NCBI GenBank assembly: GCA_042408535.1
Contig: JBHORA010000187.1
Location: forward strand, 1-45,973
DNA length: 45,973 nucleotides
Origin: BPIH01 sp042408535
GTDB lineage: Bacteria; Chloroflexota; Limnocylindria; Limnocylindrales; CSP1-4
Direction: 5' to 3'
Of the stretch, positions 15,032 through 22,723 are shown in pieces. The notes under the pieces were generated by a model, which had not been told where the DNA came from, did no database searches, and worked only from the letters and a program-made list of their open reading frames with translations. The position numbers were made by a program, and so were the translations under genes. Within the stretch, counting starts at the first letter, position 1, and each line of letters opens with the position of its first letter.

Positions 15032-15883
15032 TCAGAGGCCCGTCTCGAAGAGCCGGATGTCCTCCGGGCTCGCGGCGTGGCCATCACCCCGGGTGGGGAC
15101 GAGGGACTCGCGGGCCCCGAGGGCGTCGAGATCGGCCGGCAGCCTGGCGATGAGGTCGAGGACGACCCTCTGGATCCGCTCGGCGTTCTTGCGGAAGACC
15201 TCGAGGACCGTGGCGGCATCGACGGCTTCGGTCCCCTCAATGAGGCCGGCGTCGTAGTCGGTGATGAGGCTGATGTTGACGACGGCCATCCCGAGCTCCC
15301 GGCAGAGATAGGCCTCCGGATACTGGGTCATGTTGATGACCTCCCAGCCGGCGTCGCTGAACCACTTCGACTCGGCCTTCGTCGAGAAGCGCGGGCCCTC
15401 GATGACGACGACGGTGCCCCGCTCGTGGAGCGGGATGCCGTGCTCCCGGATGACCTCGGCCGCGAGGCGCCGGAGCGTGGGGTCGTAGATCTCGGCTGCC
15501 GAGACGTGGGTGACAATCGGCCCGTCGAAGAAGGTGTGGGGCCGGTTCCGGGTCCGGTCGACGAACTGGTCGCAGAGGACGAAGTCGCCGGGCTTGACGT
15601 GGCGCTGGAGGGAGCCGGCAGCACAAGGGCTGATGACGGCTTTGACGCCGAGGGAGCGGAAGGCCCAGACGTTGGCCCGGTAGTTGATCTTGTGGGGCGG
15701 GATCGTGTGCCGCCGGCCGTGCCGGGGGAGGAAGGCGACCCGACGCCCGGCGACCTCGGCCAGGAAGATGCTGTCCGACGGCGGCCCGTAGGGGGTGTCG
15801 ACCTTGATCTCGCGGACGTCGGCGAGGAGGCTGTAGAAGCCGGAGCCGCCGAAGACTCCGACCTCTGCCCGATCTGCTGCCAC
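15032..15883 (-). CDS. mtnP: S-methyl-5'-thioadenosine phosphorylase
   Basis: 283 residues. Cleaves methylthioadenosine to adenine and methylthioribose-1-phosphate, starting methionine salvage after polyamine or quorum-signal synthesis. Family marks are GVFGGSGFYSL (phosphate loop), RHGRRHTIPPHKINYRANVWAF, ISPCAAGSLQ, IEGPRFSTKAESKWF, NMTQYPEAYLCRELGMAVVNISLITDYDAG; the last Asp pair favours 6-amino purines over guanosine. Start GTG 15883 has AAGGAG 8 nt upstream. No other salvage genes (mtnA, mtnK) lie in the window. A TAGAAT -10 box is at 15959-15964. Confidence 0.93.
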   Translation of the reverse strand: MAADRAEVGVFGGSGFYSLLADVREIKVDTPYGPPSDSIFLAEVAGRRVAFLPRHGRRHTIPPHKINYRANVWAFRSLGVKAVISPCAAGSLQRHVKPGDFVLCDQFVDRTRNRPHTFFDGPIVTHVSAAEIYDPTLRRLAAEVIREHGIPLHERGTVVVIEGPRFSTKAESKWFSDAGWEVINMTQYPEAYLCRELGMAVVNISLITDYDAGLIEGTEAVDAATVLEVFRKNAERIQRVVLDLIARLPADLDALGARESLVPTRGDGHAASPEDIRLFETGL

Positions 15884-15958
15884 GGCTACGCTCCTTGTTC
15901 CGGGGGATCGACCTCGCGGGAACGGCTGCGTCCGGACGCGGATCCGCCGCCCGGGGCG

Positions 15959-15964
15959 ATTCTA
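15959..15964 (-). promoter_or_regulatory. -10 box for mtnP
   Basis: TAGAAT on the minus strand, about 75 nt before the mtnP start; no convincing -35. It shares the 126-nt divergent region with the DUF1684 promoter. Confidence 0.35.
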
Positions 15965-15973
15965 CGGTTCCCC

Positions 15974-16002
15974 TTGCGCCCGCCGACCAGCCGCCGTACC
16001 GT
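15974..16002 (+). promoter_or_regulatory. Promoter of the DUF1684 gene
   Basis: TTGCGC (15974-15979), 17-nt spacer, TACCGT (15997-16002); the -10 ends 7 nt before the ATG at 16010, so the transcript would be leaderless. Confidence 0.5.
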
Positions 16003-16009
16003 GCCCGTC

Positions 16010-16726
16010 ATGGCAGCGACCCACGACGCGACCGAGAGGGCTCGCGTCCTCCTCGAGCTCGCCGACTGGCGCCGACGGATCGCCGAGCTCTACGCCGACG
16101 TTCGCCGCCTCGCCGCCCTCGATCCGCCAGCGGCTTGGGAGCTCTGGCGATCCGTTCGGGAGGCTCTCTATCGCGAGCATCCCCAGTCACCGGTTCCGCC
16201 GGCGGAACGGGCCTCCTTCCGGGCGCACCACTACCCGTACGACCCAGCGTATCGGCTGACGGCGACCCTCGAGCCGTCAGCCGGCGACGAAGCGACCGGT
16301 ACCTCGGCCTCGCCGGGCCCCGAGGGAGCCTCCACGTCCACCGAGGTCCCCCGGAGCATCCTCCTCCCCTCGAGTCATGGCGAGCCGGCCCGGTTCCGGG
16401 TCCTCGGAACCCTCCGAATCCCCTTCCCGGCCGGGGAGCGGCAGCTGACCTGTTATTGGCTCGACGGCTACGCCGGCGGGCTCTTCCTCCCCTTCGGGGA
16501 CGCCACGAACGGTCGAACGACCTACGGGGCGGGCCGCTACCTTCTCGACGCCGCGAAGTCGGCCGACCTCGGCGGCGACCCGGCGAGCGGTCGCCTCGTC
16601 CTGGACTTCAACTTTGCCTACCAGCCCTCGTGCGCCTTCGATCCGGCCTGGAGCTGTCCACTGGCACCCGCCGCCAACCGCCTCGACATCGAGGTGCCAG
16701 CGGGCGAACGGATCGACGGCCGCTAG
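16010..16726 (+). CDS. DUF1684 domain-containing protein
   Basis: 238 residues. An N-terminal helical part (DWRRRIAELYADVRR) is followed by the DUF1684 core: LTCYWLDGYAGGLFLPFGDATNGRTTYGAGRYLLDAAK, then LVLDFNFAYQPSCAFDPAWSCPLAPAANRLDIEVPAGE. The PSCAFDP...CPLAP segment with N and P is the conserved signature of this family, which has no settled function. A Ser/Thr/Gly-rich loop at about 85-115 looks inserted. No signal peptide. The ATG at 16010 fits the promoter; GTG 16001 in frame is an alternative. Confidence 0.85.
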   Translation: MAATHDATERARVLLELADWRRRIAELYADVRRLAALDPPAAWELWRSVREALYREHPQSPVPPAERASFRAHHYPYDPAYRLTATLEPSAGDEATGTSASPGPEGASTSTEVPRSILLPSSHGEPARFRVLGTLRIPFPAGERQLTCYWLDGYAGGLFLPFGDATNGRTTYGAGRYLLDAAKSADLGGDPASGRLVLDFNFAYQPSCAFDPAWSCPLAPAANRLDIEVPAGERIDGR

Positions 16727-16895
16727 CCACCGGGCCGGGTCCCGAGCGGCAGCTGCCGCCGAGCCGGCGCCGGGTACGAAGGTCCCGGCGCTCGACGGGA
16801 CCGCCGACCCCTCGCCCCGGCCCGTCGAATCGCCGATCATCGGAGCCGGCCGCTCCGTCGGATCCCGAGCCGCCGGGATGCGGCCGGGAGGACCC

Positions 16896-18101
16896 GTGCA
16901 CCTCTTCGGCAACCATCGACAGCACCCAAACGAAGAGCGTCTCCTCTGGTCGCGGGATGCTCGCTTCGTCGCCCAGCTCGCGCGACGGGTGGCCGGAGGC
17001 CGCCTCATCGAGCTCGAGGCTGGCTCGTGCCTTGTCGCGAGCGCCGGCGAGCTGACCGATTCCGTCGCCGCCGAGGTCGCGCGCTCGGCCCACGACCCTG
17101 ACTACGGGTTGACGAGGGTCGATGCCTCCCTCCCCCTCCCGGAGCGCTACCTCACTGCCTTCGCGACCGCCGTCCAGCTCTCCGGACTCGCCGAGCGGAT
17201 CGGCATGGCTCGCTCGGCGGAGGTCCTCCAGACGAAGATGCTCGACCACTTCTTCGTCCTCCGGAACGCCCACAGTGTCGCCTTCCAACCGATCGTCGAG
17301 CTGGAGAGCGGAGCGGTCCACGAGTACGAGTGCCTCTTTCGACCGAACATGCCGACCGTCCAGGCCTCCATCGGCGCCGTCGTCCAGGCGGCCGTCGACA
17401 CGAACCGGGCCGCCGAGTTCGACGAGTTCGTCCTGGACGCTGTCCTCGGCCGGATCGAGGCTGCCCTGACGGCGCTGCCGCCGAACGGCGCTCGCCGTCT
17501 CCGCTTCGCTGTCAACGTCACTCCCGGGGCTCTCCAGGACGAGCGGTTCGACGCCCGGCGGCTCAGCGGTCGGGTCCGGGCGGCAGGACTCGCACCCACC
17601 CAGCTCACCTTCGAGGTGACCGAGCAGCAGGCCGTTGCTGATCTCGTGCCGCTTCGCCGCCGGGTTCGGGCGCTTCGACGGGCTGGCTTCGGTTTCGCCG
17701 TCGACGATGCCGGGGCGGGCTACGCGAGCTTTTCCCTCATCGCGGCCCTCCGGCCGTCCCAGATCAAGGTCGACCGCCAGATCGTCCGCGGCATCGCCGC
17801 CGACGACGCCAAGCAGGCCCTCGTCGAGGCCTTCGTCTCCTTCGCCCGGCGGATCGGCGCCCGGCTCGTGGCGGAGGGGATCGAGACCCGCCGCGACCTC
17901 GCCGTCCTCTGCCGCCTCGGTGTCGAGTTCGGCCAGGGCTACCTCCTGGGCCGACCGGCGCCGACGCCCACCCGGCCGCGCCAAATCCGCCTCGCCGAGT
18001 TCCGGTCGCGAGCGGCTCCGGTTGGCGACCCGCGGCCGGCGCCGGCCGATCCTCGCCCGCTGGCGATGGCCGGAGGTTCGTCCGGCGGGATCGTCGACTA
18101 G
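16896..18101 (+). CDS. EAL-domain (cyclic-di-GMP phosphodiesterase-like) protein
   Basis: 401 residues. The C-terminal EAL domain (about residues 130-360) would hydrolyse or bind cyclic-di-GMP in the cytoplasm. The EAL signature reads ECL (VHEYECLFRP). The other residues expected at the metal site appear present: VNVTP (N), FEVTEQ (E), FAVDDAGAGYAS (DD), QIKVDRQ (K, D), LVAEGIET (E) and GVEFGQGYLLGRP (Q). Residues 1-125 match no domain I recognise but are well structured in appearance and contain no transmembrane segment. GTG 16896 is chosen because GGAGG lies 4-5 nt upstream; ATG 16878 is possible. The last 40 residues are Pro/Arg-rich. It follows the DUF1684 gene after 169 nt. Confidence 0.85.
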   Translation: MHLFGNHRQHPNEERLLWSRDARFVAQLARRVAGGRLIELEAGSCLVASAGELTDSVAAEVARSAHDPDYGLTRVDASLPLPERYLTAFATAVQLSGLAERIGMARSAEVLQTKMLDHFFVLRNAHSVAFQPIVELESGAVHEYECLFRPNMPTVQASIGAVVQAAVDTNRAAEFDEFVLDAVLGRIEAALTALPPNGARRLRFAVNVTPGALQDERFDARRLSGRVRAAGLAPTQLTFEVTEQQAVADLVPLRRRVRALRRAGFGFAVDDAGAGYASFSLIAALRPSQIKVDRQIVRGIAADDAKQALVEAFVSFARRIGARLVAEGIETRRDLAVLCRLGVEFGQGYLLGRPAPTPTRPRQIRLAEFRSRAAPVGDPRPAPADPRPLAMAGGSSGGIVD

Positions 18102-18198
18102 TCGCCAGTGGGCTCCGAGCCCGGGCCCGGCCAGACCCGAAGGCTTGTCGCGAGCGCCGGCGAGCCCGCGCCCCGAGCGTCGTCGCGGCCCCGTCGCA

Positions 18199-18204
18199 TA
18201 CCAT
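18199..18204 (+). promoter_or_regulatory. -10 box of the F420 block (possibly leaderless)
   Basis: TACCAT ends 6 nt before the ATG at 18211; no ribosome site intervenes. Confidence 0.4.
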
Positions 18205-18210
18205 CGGGGC

Positions 18211-18666
18211 ATGGCGAGCGAAACCCTCGATCGATCCCCCACCCCACTCCGACCGACCGTGGTCGCCTTCCTCCGACAGCCCCACTTCGCCACGGTCGCC
18301 ACCCTCGACCCCGACGGGTACCCGCGCCAGGCGGTGACCTGGTTTCGCTTCGATCCGCCCGACACGATCGTCGTCAACAGCGCCGTCGGCCGCCGCTGGC
18401 CGGCGAACCTCCGCCGCGATCCCCGGGTCGCCCTCGCCATCGTCGACGCCCGGGACGCGTACCGCTGGCTCGGCCTGACCGGGCGGGTCACCGAGATCAT
18501 CGACGACCAGGCCATCGCCCAGGCCGACATCGCCAACCTCGCCCGACGCTACATGACCGACGATCCCGACGGCGCCGAGGCCCTCATCCGCGACCGGTTT
18601 CAGCGGCAGCAGCGGGTCTCGTTCCGGATCCGGATCCTCGCCGTCCACGACCACCTCGACGGATGA
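18211..18666 (+). CDS. PPOX class F420-dependent protein
   Basis: 151 residues, split-barrel fold of the pyridoxamine-phosphate-oxidase superfamily (TIGR03618-like): VVAFLRQPHFATVATLDPDGYPRQAVTWFRFDPPDTIVVNSAVGRRWPANLRRDPRVALAIVD, then YRWLGLTGRVTEI. Related actinobacterial proteins such as Rv1155 bind F420 and reduce unknown substrates. Its stop overlaps the cofD start by ATGA, so it is translated together with F420 biosynthesis, which supports F420 use. Leaderless start at 18211. Confidence 0.87.
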   Translation: MASETLDRSPTPLRPTVVAFLRQPHFATVATLDPDGYPRQAVTWFRFDPPDTIVVNSAVGRRWPANLRRDPRVALAIVDARDAYRWLGLTGRVTEIIDDQAIAQADIANLARRYMTDDPDGAEALIRDRFQRQQRVSFRIRILAVHDHLDG

Positions 18667-19619
18667 AGGTCGTCGAGCTCGCCGGGGGTGTCGGTGGGGC
18701 GAAGCTCGCCCACGGCCTGGCAGCCCACCTCGGCCCCGACCTCACCGTCGTCGTCAACACCGGGGACGACCTCGAGCGCCACGGCCTCGTCGTCTGGCCC
18801 GACCACGACACCGTCCTCTACACCCTCGCCAACCTCGACGATCGCGAGCGGGGCTGGGGGCTCCGCGACGAGACCTGGACGGTCATGGCCCAGCTCGAGC
18901 GCCTCGGCGAGCCCACCTGGTTCCGCCTCGGCGACCGGGACCTCGCGACCCACCTCCTCCGAACCGAGCAGCTCCGGATCGGCCGCCGGCCGACCGAGGT
19001 CGCGCTCGACCTCCAGCGTCGCTTCGGGATCGGCCCCCGGATCCTGCCGATGAGCGACAGCCCGGTGCGGACCGTCGTCGACACCGACACCGGCCGCCTC
19101 GAGTTCCAGGAGTACTTCGTCCGGCTCCGCCAGGAGCCGACGGTCTTGGCGGTGCACTTCGAGGGGATCGAGGCGGCACGGCCGACACCCGAGGTCGAGG
19201 CGGCCATCGATGGCGCCGAGCTCGTCGTCCTCGCCCCCTCGAACCCGATCGTCTCCATCGGGCCCATCCTCGCCGTCCCCGGGCTCCGTGATCTCCTCGT
19301 CGCCCGCCGGGCAGCCGGCGTGCCGATCGTCGGCGTCAGCCCGATCGTCGCCGGGCGGGCGCTCAAGGGGCCGGCCGATCGGATGCTCGCCTCCCTCGGC
19401 CACGAGGTGAGCGCGGCCGGCGTCGCCGCCGTCTATGGCCAGCTTCTGACGGGGTTCGTCATCGACGCCGTCGACGGCGCCCTCGCACCGAAGATCGAAG
19501 CCCTCGGCCTCCAGGTGCTCGTCACCGACACGATCATGACCGACGACCCCGCCCGGGCCCGCCTTGGCGGCGCCGTCCTCGACTTCGGCCGAGCCCTTGC
19601 CAGCGGTCGACCGCGATGA
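18663..19619 (+). CDS. cofD: 2-phospho-L-lactate transferase (F420 biosynthesis)
   Basis: 318 residues. Joins the lactyl (or PEP-derived) phospho-moiety to the deazaflavin Fo, giving F420-0 (or its dehydro form). Visible: VVELAGGVGGAKLAHGLA at the N-terminus, NTGDDLERHGLVVWPDHDTVLYTLANL, RDETW, FGIGPRILPMSD, QEYFVR, LVVLAPSNPIVSIGPILAVPGL and VSPIVAGRALKGPADRML, all characteristic of CofD/FbiA. Starts with ATGA overlap with the PPOX gene and ends with ATGA overlap with cofC. Confidence 0.96.
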   Translation: MKVVELAGGVGGAKLAHGLAAHLGPDLTVVVNTGDDLERHGLVVWPDHDTVLYTLANLDDRERGWGLRDETWTVMAQLERLGEPTWFRLGDRDLATHLLRTEQLRIGRRPTEVALDLQRRFGIGPRILPMSDSPVRTVVDTDTGRLEFQEYFVRLRQEPTVLAVHFEGIEAARPTPEVEAAIDGAELVVLAPSNPIVSIGPILAVPGLRDLLVARRAAGVPIVGVSPIVAGRALKGPADRMLASLGHEVSAAGVAAVYGQLLTGFVIDAVDGALAPKIEALGLQVLVTDTIMTDDPARARLGGAVLDFGRALASGRPR

Positions 19620-20266
19620 GCGCCGCGACCCGATCGGCGTCGGCCTCGCCTGCCTGCTGGGCCATCGTCCCCGTGCGCGCCCTCGAGGGGGCCAAGTCCC
19701 GGCTCGGCGAGGTCCTCGATGCCGAGGAGCGGCGCGACCTCGCCGTCGCCCTCCTCGAGGGGACCGTGCGAGCCGCCATCGCCGCCCGCAGCCTCGCCGG
19801 GGTCCTCGTCGTCAGTCCCGACCCCGCCGCCCTCGGCGTCGCGGCGGCGGCCGGCGCCCGTCCTCTCCAGCAGACGACGAGCGGCCTCAACGCGGCCCTC
19901 GGCGAAGCCCGTGCCGAAGCTCGACGTCTCGGAGCGACGGAGATCCTCGTCTTGCCGACCGATCTGCCCGGGATCGGGCCCGAGGCGCTCGACGATCTTG
20001 TCGCCGAGGCTCGGCGGACGGCTGGCCCCCTCGTCCTCCTCGTGCCAGACCGTCACGGCCGAGGGACGAACGCCCTCTTCCTCCGGCCGCCGGAGGTCAT
20101 CGACTTCGCCTTCGGTGGCGACAGTCGCCTCGCCCACGCCGCCCTCGCCGAGGCGGCTGGCGTGCCCTCTCGAGAGTTCGGGGGGCCGCTCGCCATGGAC
20201 CTCGACACGCCCGAGGATCTCGTCCTCGCCGAGCCGCTCCTCCTGGGACCGCGCCATGGCCGCTGA
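19616..20266 (+). CDS. cofC: 2-phospho-L-lactate (or phosphoenolpyruvate) guanylyltransferase
   Basis: 216 residues, nucleotidyltransferase fold. Activates phospholactate or phosphoenolpyruvate with GTP to feed CofD. Seen are CWAIVPVRALEGAKSRLGEVLDAEERRDLAVALLEG, the VLVVSPDP strand, SGLNAALGEAR, ILVLPTDLPGIGPEALDDLV (metal-binding D) and GTNALFLRPPEVIDFAFGGDS. PEP or phospholactate use cannot be read from sequence; bacteria mostly use PEP (FbiD). It overlaps cofD by 4 nt and cofE by 11 nt. Confidence 0.93.
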   Translation: MSAATRSASASPACWAIVPVRALEGAKSRLGEVLDAEERRDLAVALLEGTVRAAIAARSLAGVLVVSPDPAALGVAAAAGARPLQQTTSGLNAALGEARAEARRLGATEILVLPTDLPGIGPEALDDLVAEARRTAGPLVLLVPDRHGRGTNALFLRPPEVIDFAFGGDSRLAHAALAEAAGVPSREFGGPLAMDLDTPEDLVLAEPLLLGPRHGR

Positions 20267-21077
20267 CGGAGCAGGCCGCGCTCGTCGGCCGACCTTGCCT
20301 CGGCGACCAGGTCCCGCCCAGCTCGAGGTCCTCGCCCTCGACGGGATACCCGAAGTCGTCCCTGGCGCCGATCTCGTCGGCCTCATCGGCGACGCCCTCG
20401 AGGGGACGGCGGGTGCCCTCCCCCTCAGCGATGACGACGTCCTCGTCGTCACCCAGAAGATCGTCTCGAAGGCCGAAGGGGCGATCGTCGACCTCACGAG
20501 CGTCGAGCCGCGGCCGGAGGCGATCGAGTGGGCCGCCGCCTGGGATCGGGATCCGCGCCAGGTCGAGGTCGTCCTCCGGGAGGCCGTCCGAATCGTCCGC
20601 CAGGCTCGTGGGGTCCTCATCGTCGAGACTCGCCATGGCTTCGTCTGCGCGAACGGTGGGGTCGACGCCTCGAACGTCGGCCCAGCGAGCGGCTCCGTCG
20701 TGACGCTCCTGCCCCGCGATCCGGACGCCTCGGCGGCCCGGATCCGGGCCGGGATCAGAGACCGCTTCGGCGTCGACGTCCCCGTCGTCATCTCCGATAG
20801 CTTCGGCCGGACGTGGCGGTGGGGAATCGTCGACGTCGCCATCGGCGTCTCGGGGCTCCTTCCCCTCGACGACCTCCGCGGCCTGCCGGACCACGACGGG
20901 CGGATCATGCGGACGACCGTCCGAGCCGTCGCCGACGAAATCGCCTCGGCGGCCGAGCTCGTCTTCGGGAAGACCGCCGCCCGCCCGGTCGCCCTCGTCC
21001 GGGGGGCGCACCCGCCCCGAGGAGAGGGCTCGATCCGGGATCTCCTCATGCCGGCCGAGGCCGACCTCTTCCGCTAG
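20256..21077 (+). CDS. cofE: Coenzyme F420:L-glutamate ligase
   Basis: 273 residues, about 25 longer than archaeal CofE because of a basic N-terminal extension. Adds glutamates to F420-0 using GTP. Motifs include LEVLALDGIPEVVPGADL, DDDVLVVTQKIVSKAEGAIVDL, GFVCANGGVDASNV (conserved N/D), VVISDSFGRTWRWGIVDVAIG and AELVFGKTAARPVALVRG. It lacks the C-terminal nitroreductase domain of mycobacterial FbiB. Last gene of the coupled PPOX-cofD-cofC-cofE unit. Fo synthase (cofG/cofH or fbiC) is not in the window. Confidence 0.95.
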   Translation: MAADGAGRARRPTLPRRPGPAQLEVLALDGIPEVVPGADLVGLIGDALEGTAGALPLSDDDVLVVTQKIVSKAEGAIVDLTSVEPRPEAIEWAAAWDRDPRQVEVVLREAVRIVRQARGVLIVETRHGFVCANGGVDASNVGPASGSVVTLLPRDPDASAARIRAGIRDRFGVDVPVVISDSFGRTWRWGIVDVAIGVSGLLPLDDLRGLPDHDGRIMRTTVRAVADEIASAAELVFGKTAARPVALVRGAHPPRGEGSIRDLLMPAEADLFR

Positions 21078-21103
21078 GAGAACCGGGGCCCAAGGTGCTG
21101 GGC

Positions 21104-21179
21104 CGACACTGACCTGTCGCGACACCGACCTGCCGCGACACCGACCTGCCGCGATCGCCTCGTCGCGACCGCCTCGCCG
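21104..21179 (+). repeat. Degenerate tandem repeat upstream of an LLM gene
   Basis: Three 16-bp units of the CGACACCGACCTGCCG type (21104-21119, 21120-21135, 21136-21151) are followed by two shorter 14-bp relatives (21152-21165, 21166-21179). The array ends 5 nt before the -10 box at 21184. Confidence 0.75.
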
Positions 21180-21183
21180 CTGC

Positions 21184-21189
21184 TACCCT
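21184..21189 (+). promoter_or_regulatory. -10 box of a possibly leaderless LLM transcript
   Basis: TACCCT ends 8 nt before GTG 21198. Confidence 0.35.
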
Positions 21190-21197
21190 CGGTGGGC

Positions 21198-22094
21198 GTG
21201 AAGCTCGGCCTCCAGATCCCCTCCTTTACCTGGCCTGGCGGCACCGAGGCGATCGGCCCGACCCTGGCCCGGATCGTTCGGACGGCCGACGACGTCGGCT
21301 TCGACTCCCTCTGGGTCATGGACCACTTCTTCCAGATCCGGAGCGTCGGCGCCGCCGAGGAGCCGATGCTCGAGGGCCTCACGACCCTCGGCTGGATGGC
21401 GGCCCACTCCTCCCGGGCGAGCCTCGGCCTCCTCGTCGGCGGTATCCATTACCGGGCCCCGGGTCTCTGGGTGAAGGCGACGACGACCCTCGACGTCCTC
21501 TCCGGTGGGCGGGCCTGGTTCGGCATCGGGGCCGCCTGGAACGAGGAGGAATCTCTCGGCCTCGGCTTCGGCTTCCCGCCCCTCGCCGAGCGCTTCGAGC
21601 TCCTCGAGGACACCCTCCGCCTGGCCCTCGAGATGTGGCGCGGCGAGCGCGGCAGCGAGGCCTCCTTCGAGGGCCGCCGGATCCGGGCGAGCCGCCTCCT
21701 GAATTCACCCCAGTCGATCCAGCGCCCGCATCCCCGAATCCTCATCGGGGGCGGGGGTGAACGCCGGACGCTGCGGCTCGTCGCCCAGTACGCCGACGCG
21801 ACGAACGTCTTCGGCGGCCCCGAGGCGATCCACCACAAGTTCGAAGTCCTCCGAGCTCACTGCGAAGCCGTCGGTCGACCCTTCGAGGAGATCGAGCGGA
21901 CGACCCTCCAGCGGCTCGACCCGGCGCTTCCCGACGGCAACGGTCGCGAGAGCCCAGGCGCCATCGTCGACCGCTTCGGCCAGCTCGCCGACGTCGGGGT
22001 CCAGCACGTCATCGTCTCGATCCCCGAGGTCTGGCGCGTCGAGAAGCTCGAGCTCGTCGGGCGCGACGTCATCCCCCAGCTCCGGGGCCTCTGA
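21198..22094 (+). CDS. LLM class F420-dependent oxidoreductase (TIGR03560-like)
   Basis: 298 residues. Begins KLGLQIPSFTWPGG, continues GFDSLWVMDHFFQIRSVG and GGRAWFGIGAAWNEEESLGLGFGFPPLAERFELLEDTLRLALEMWRG, a very typical member of this actinobacterial/chloroflexal F420 subfamily. Fold is a luciferase-like TIM barrel; the substrate is unknown. I chose GTG 21198 over GTG 21192 because the family begins at this residue and because of the -10 spacing. It follows cofE after a repeat tract and has its own promoter; the thioesterase gene starts 10 nt after its stop. Confidence 0.92.
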   Translation: MKLGLQIPSFTWPGGTEAIGPTLARIVRTADDVGFDSLWVMDHFFQIRSVGAAEEPMLEGLTTLGWMAAHSSRASLGLLVGGIHYRAPGLWVKATTTLDVLSGGRAWFGIGAAWNEEESLGLGFGFPPLAERFELLEDTLRLALEMWRGERGSEASFEGRRIRASRLLNSPQSIQRPHPRILIGGGGERRTLRLVAQYADATNVFGGPEAIHHKFEVLRAHCEAVGRPFEEIERTTLQRLDPALPDGNGRESPGAIVDRFGQLADVGVQHVIVSIPEVWRVEKLELVGRDVIPQLRGL

Positions 22095-22104
22095 GCGAGC
22101 GAGT

Positions 22105-22620
22105 ATGGCCGAGACCCCCAAGCTTCCCGTCAGGAGCCTCCAGGAGCGGCTCGCCCCGCGCAGCCGCTGCTTTGGCTGCGGCCCGGCGAACGAGGCTGGC
22201 CTCCAGCTGCGGAGCTTCGTCGCCCCCGACGGCGAGACCCTTGTCGCCGAATGGACGCCCCGTCCCGAGCACGAGGCCTTTGCCGGCGTCGTGAACGGCG
22301 GGGTCCTCTCGACCCTCCTCGACTGCCACGCCAACTGGACGGCCGTCCATCGCCTCATGCGCCGCGACGGCCTCGATCGGCCGCCGGGCTGCGTCACGGC
22401 CGAGCTCGCCGTTCGCTTCCGCCGCCCGACCCCGAGCCGGGGCCCGCTCCGGCTCCGGGCCTGGGTCGTCGAGGCGGACGAGCGGTCGGTCACCGTCGAG
22501 GCGACCGTCGAGCCGGAAGGGAGCGTCACGGCGAGCGGTCGGGGACGCTTCGTGGCGGTCGGCCCCGAGCATCCGGGCTTCGATCGCTGGCAGACAGATC
22601 GGGCGGCCGGCGGCGACTGA
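22105..22620 (+). CDS. PaaI-type hotdog-fold thioesterase
   Basis: 171 residues. FCGPANEAGLQLRSFVA at residues 23-40 and the catalytic-site region VVNGGVLSTLLDCHANWTAVHRLM (NGG...D) match PaaI/4HBT thioesterases, which hydrolyse acyl-CoA thioesters. CVTAELAVRFRRPTPSRGPLRLRAWVVEADERSVTVEATV completes the hotdog. The acyl group is unknown. ATG at 22105, 10 nt after the LLM stop, same transcript likely. Confidence 0.85.
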   Translation: MAETPKLPVRSLQERLAPRSRCFGCGPANEAGLQLRSFVAPDGETLVAEWTPRPEHEAFAGVVNGGVLSTLLDCHANWTAVHRLMRRDGLDRPPGCVTAELAVRFRRPTPSRGPLRLRAWVVEADERSVTVEATVEPEGSVTASGRGRFVAVGPEHPGFDRWQTDRAAGGD

Positions 22621-22723
22621 TCGAGCCCCACGCCGGCAGACCCTCGGAGGGGCGCGACGGGCGCGGCCGGGGCGACCTGGGCGACCGGGACGATCGACCG
22701 ACGGAGCCTCGAACGATCGCCCC

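Noticed and set aside
21104..21179. CRISPR-like array
   Set aside because: The units are 14-16 bp with no unique spacers between them; it is a simple tandem repeat and no cas gene is near.
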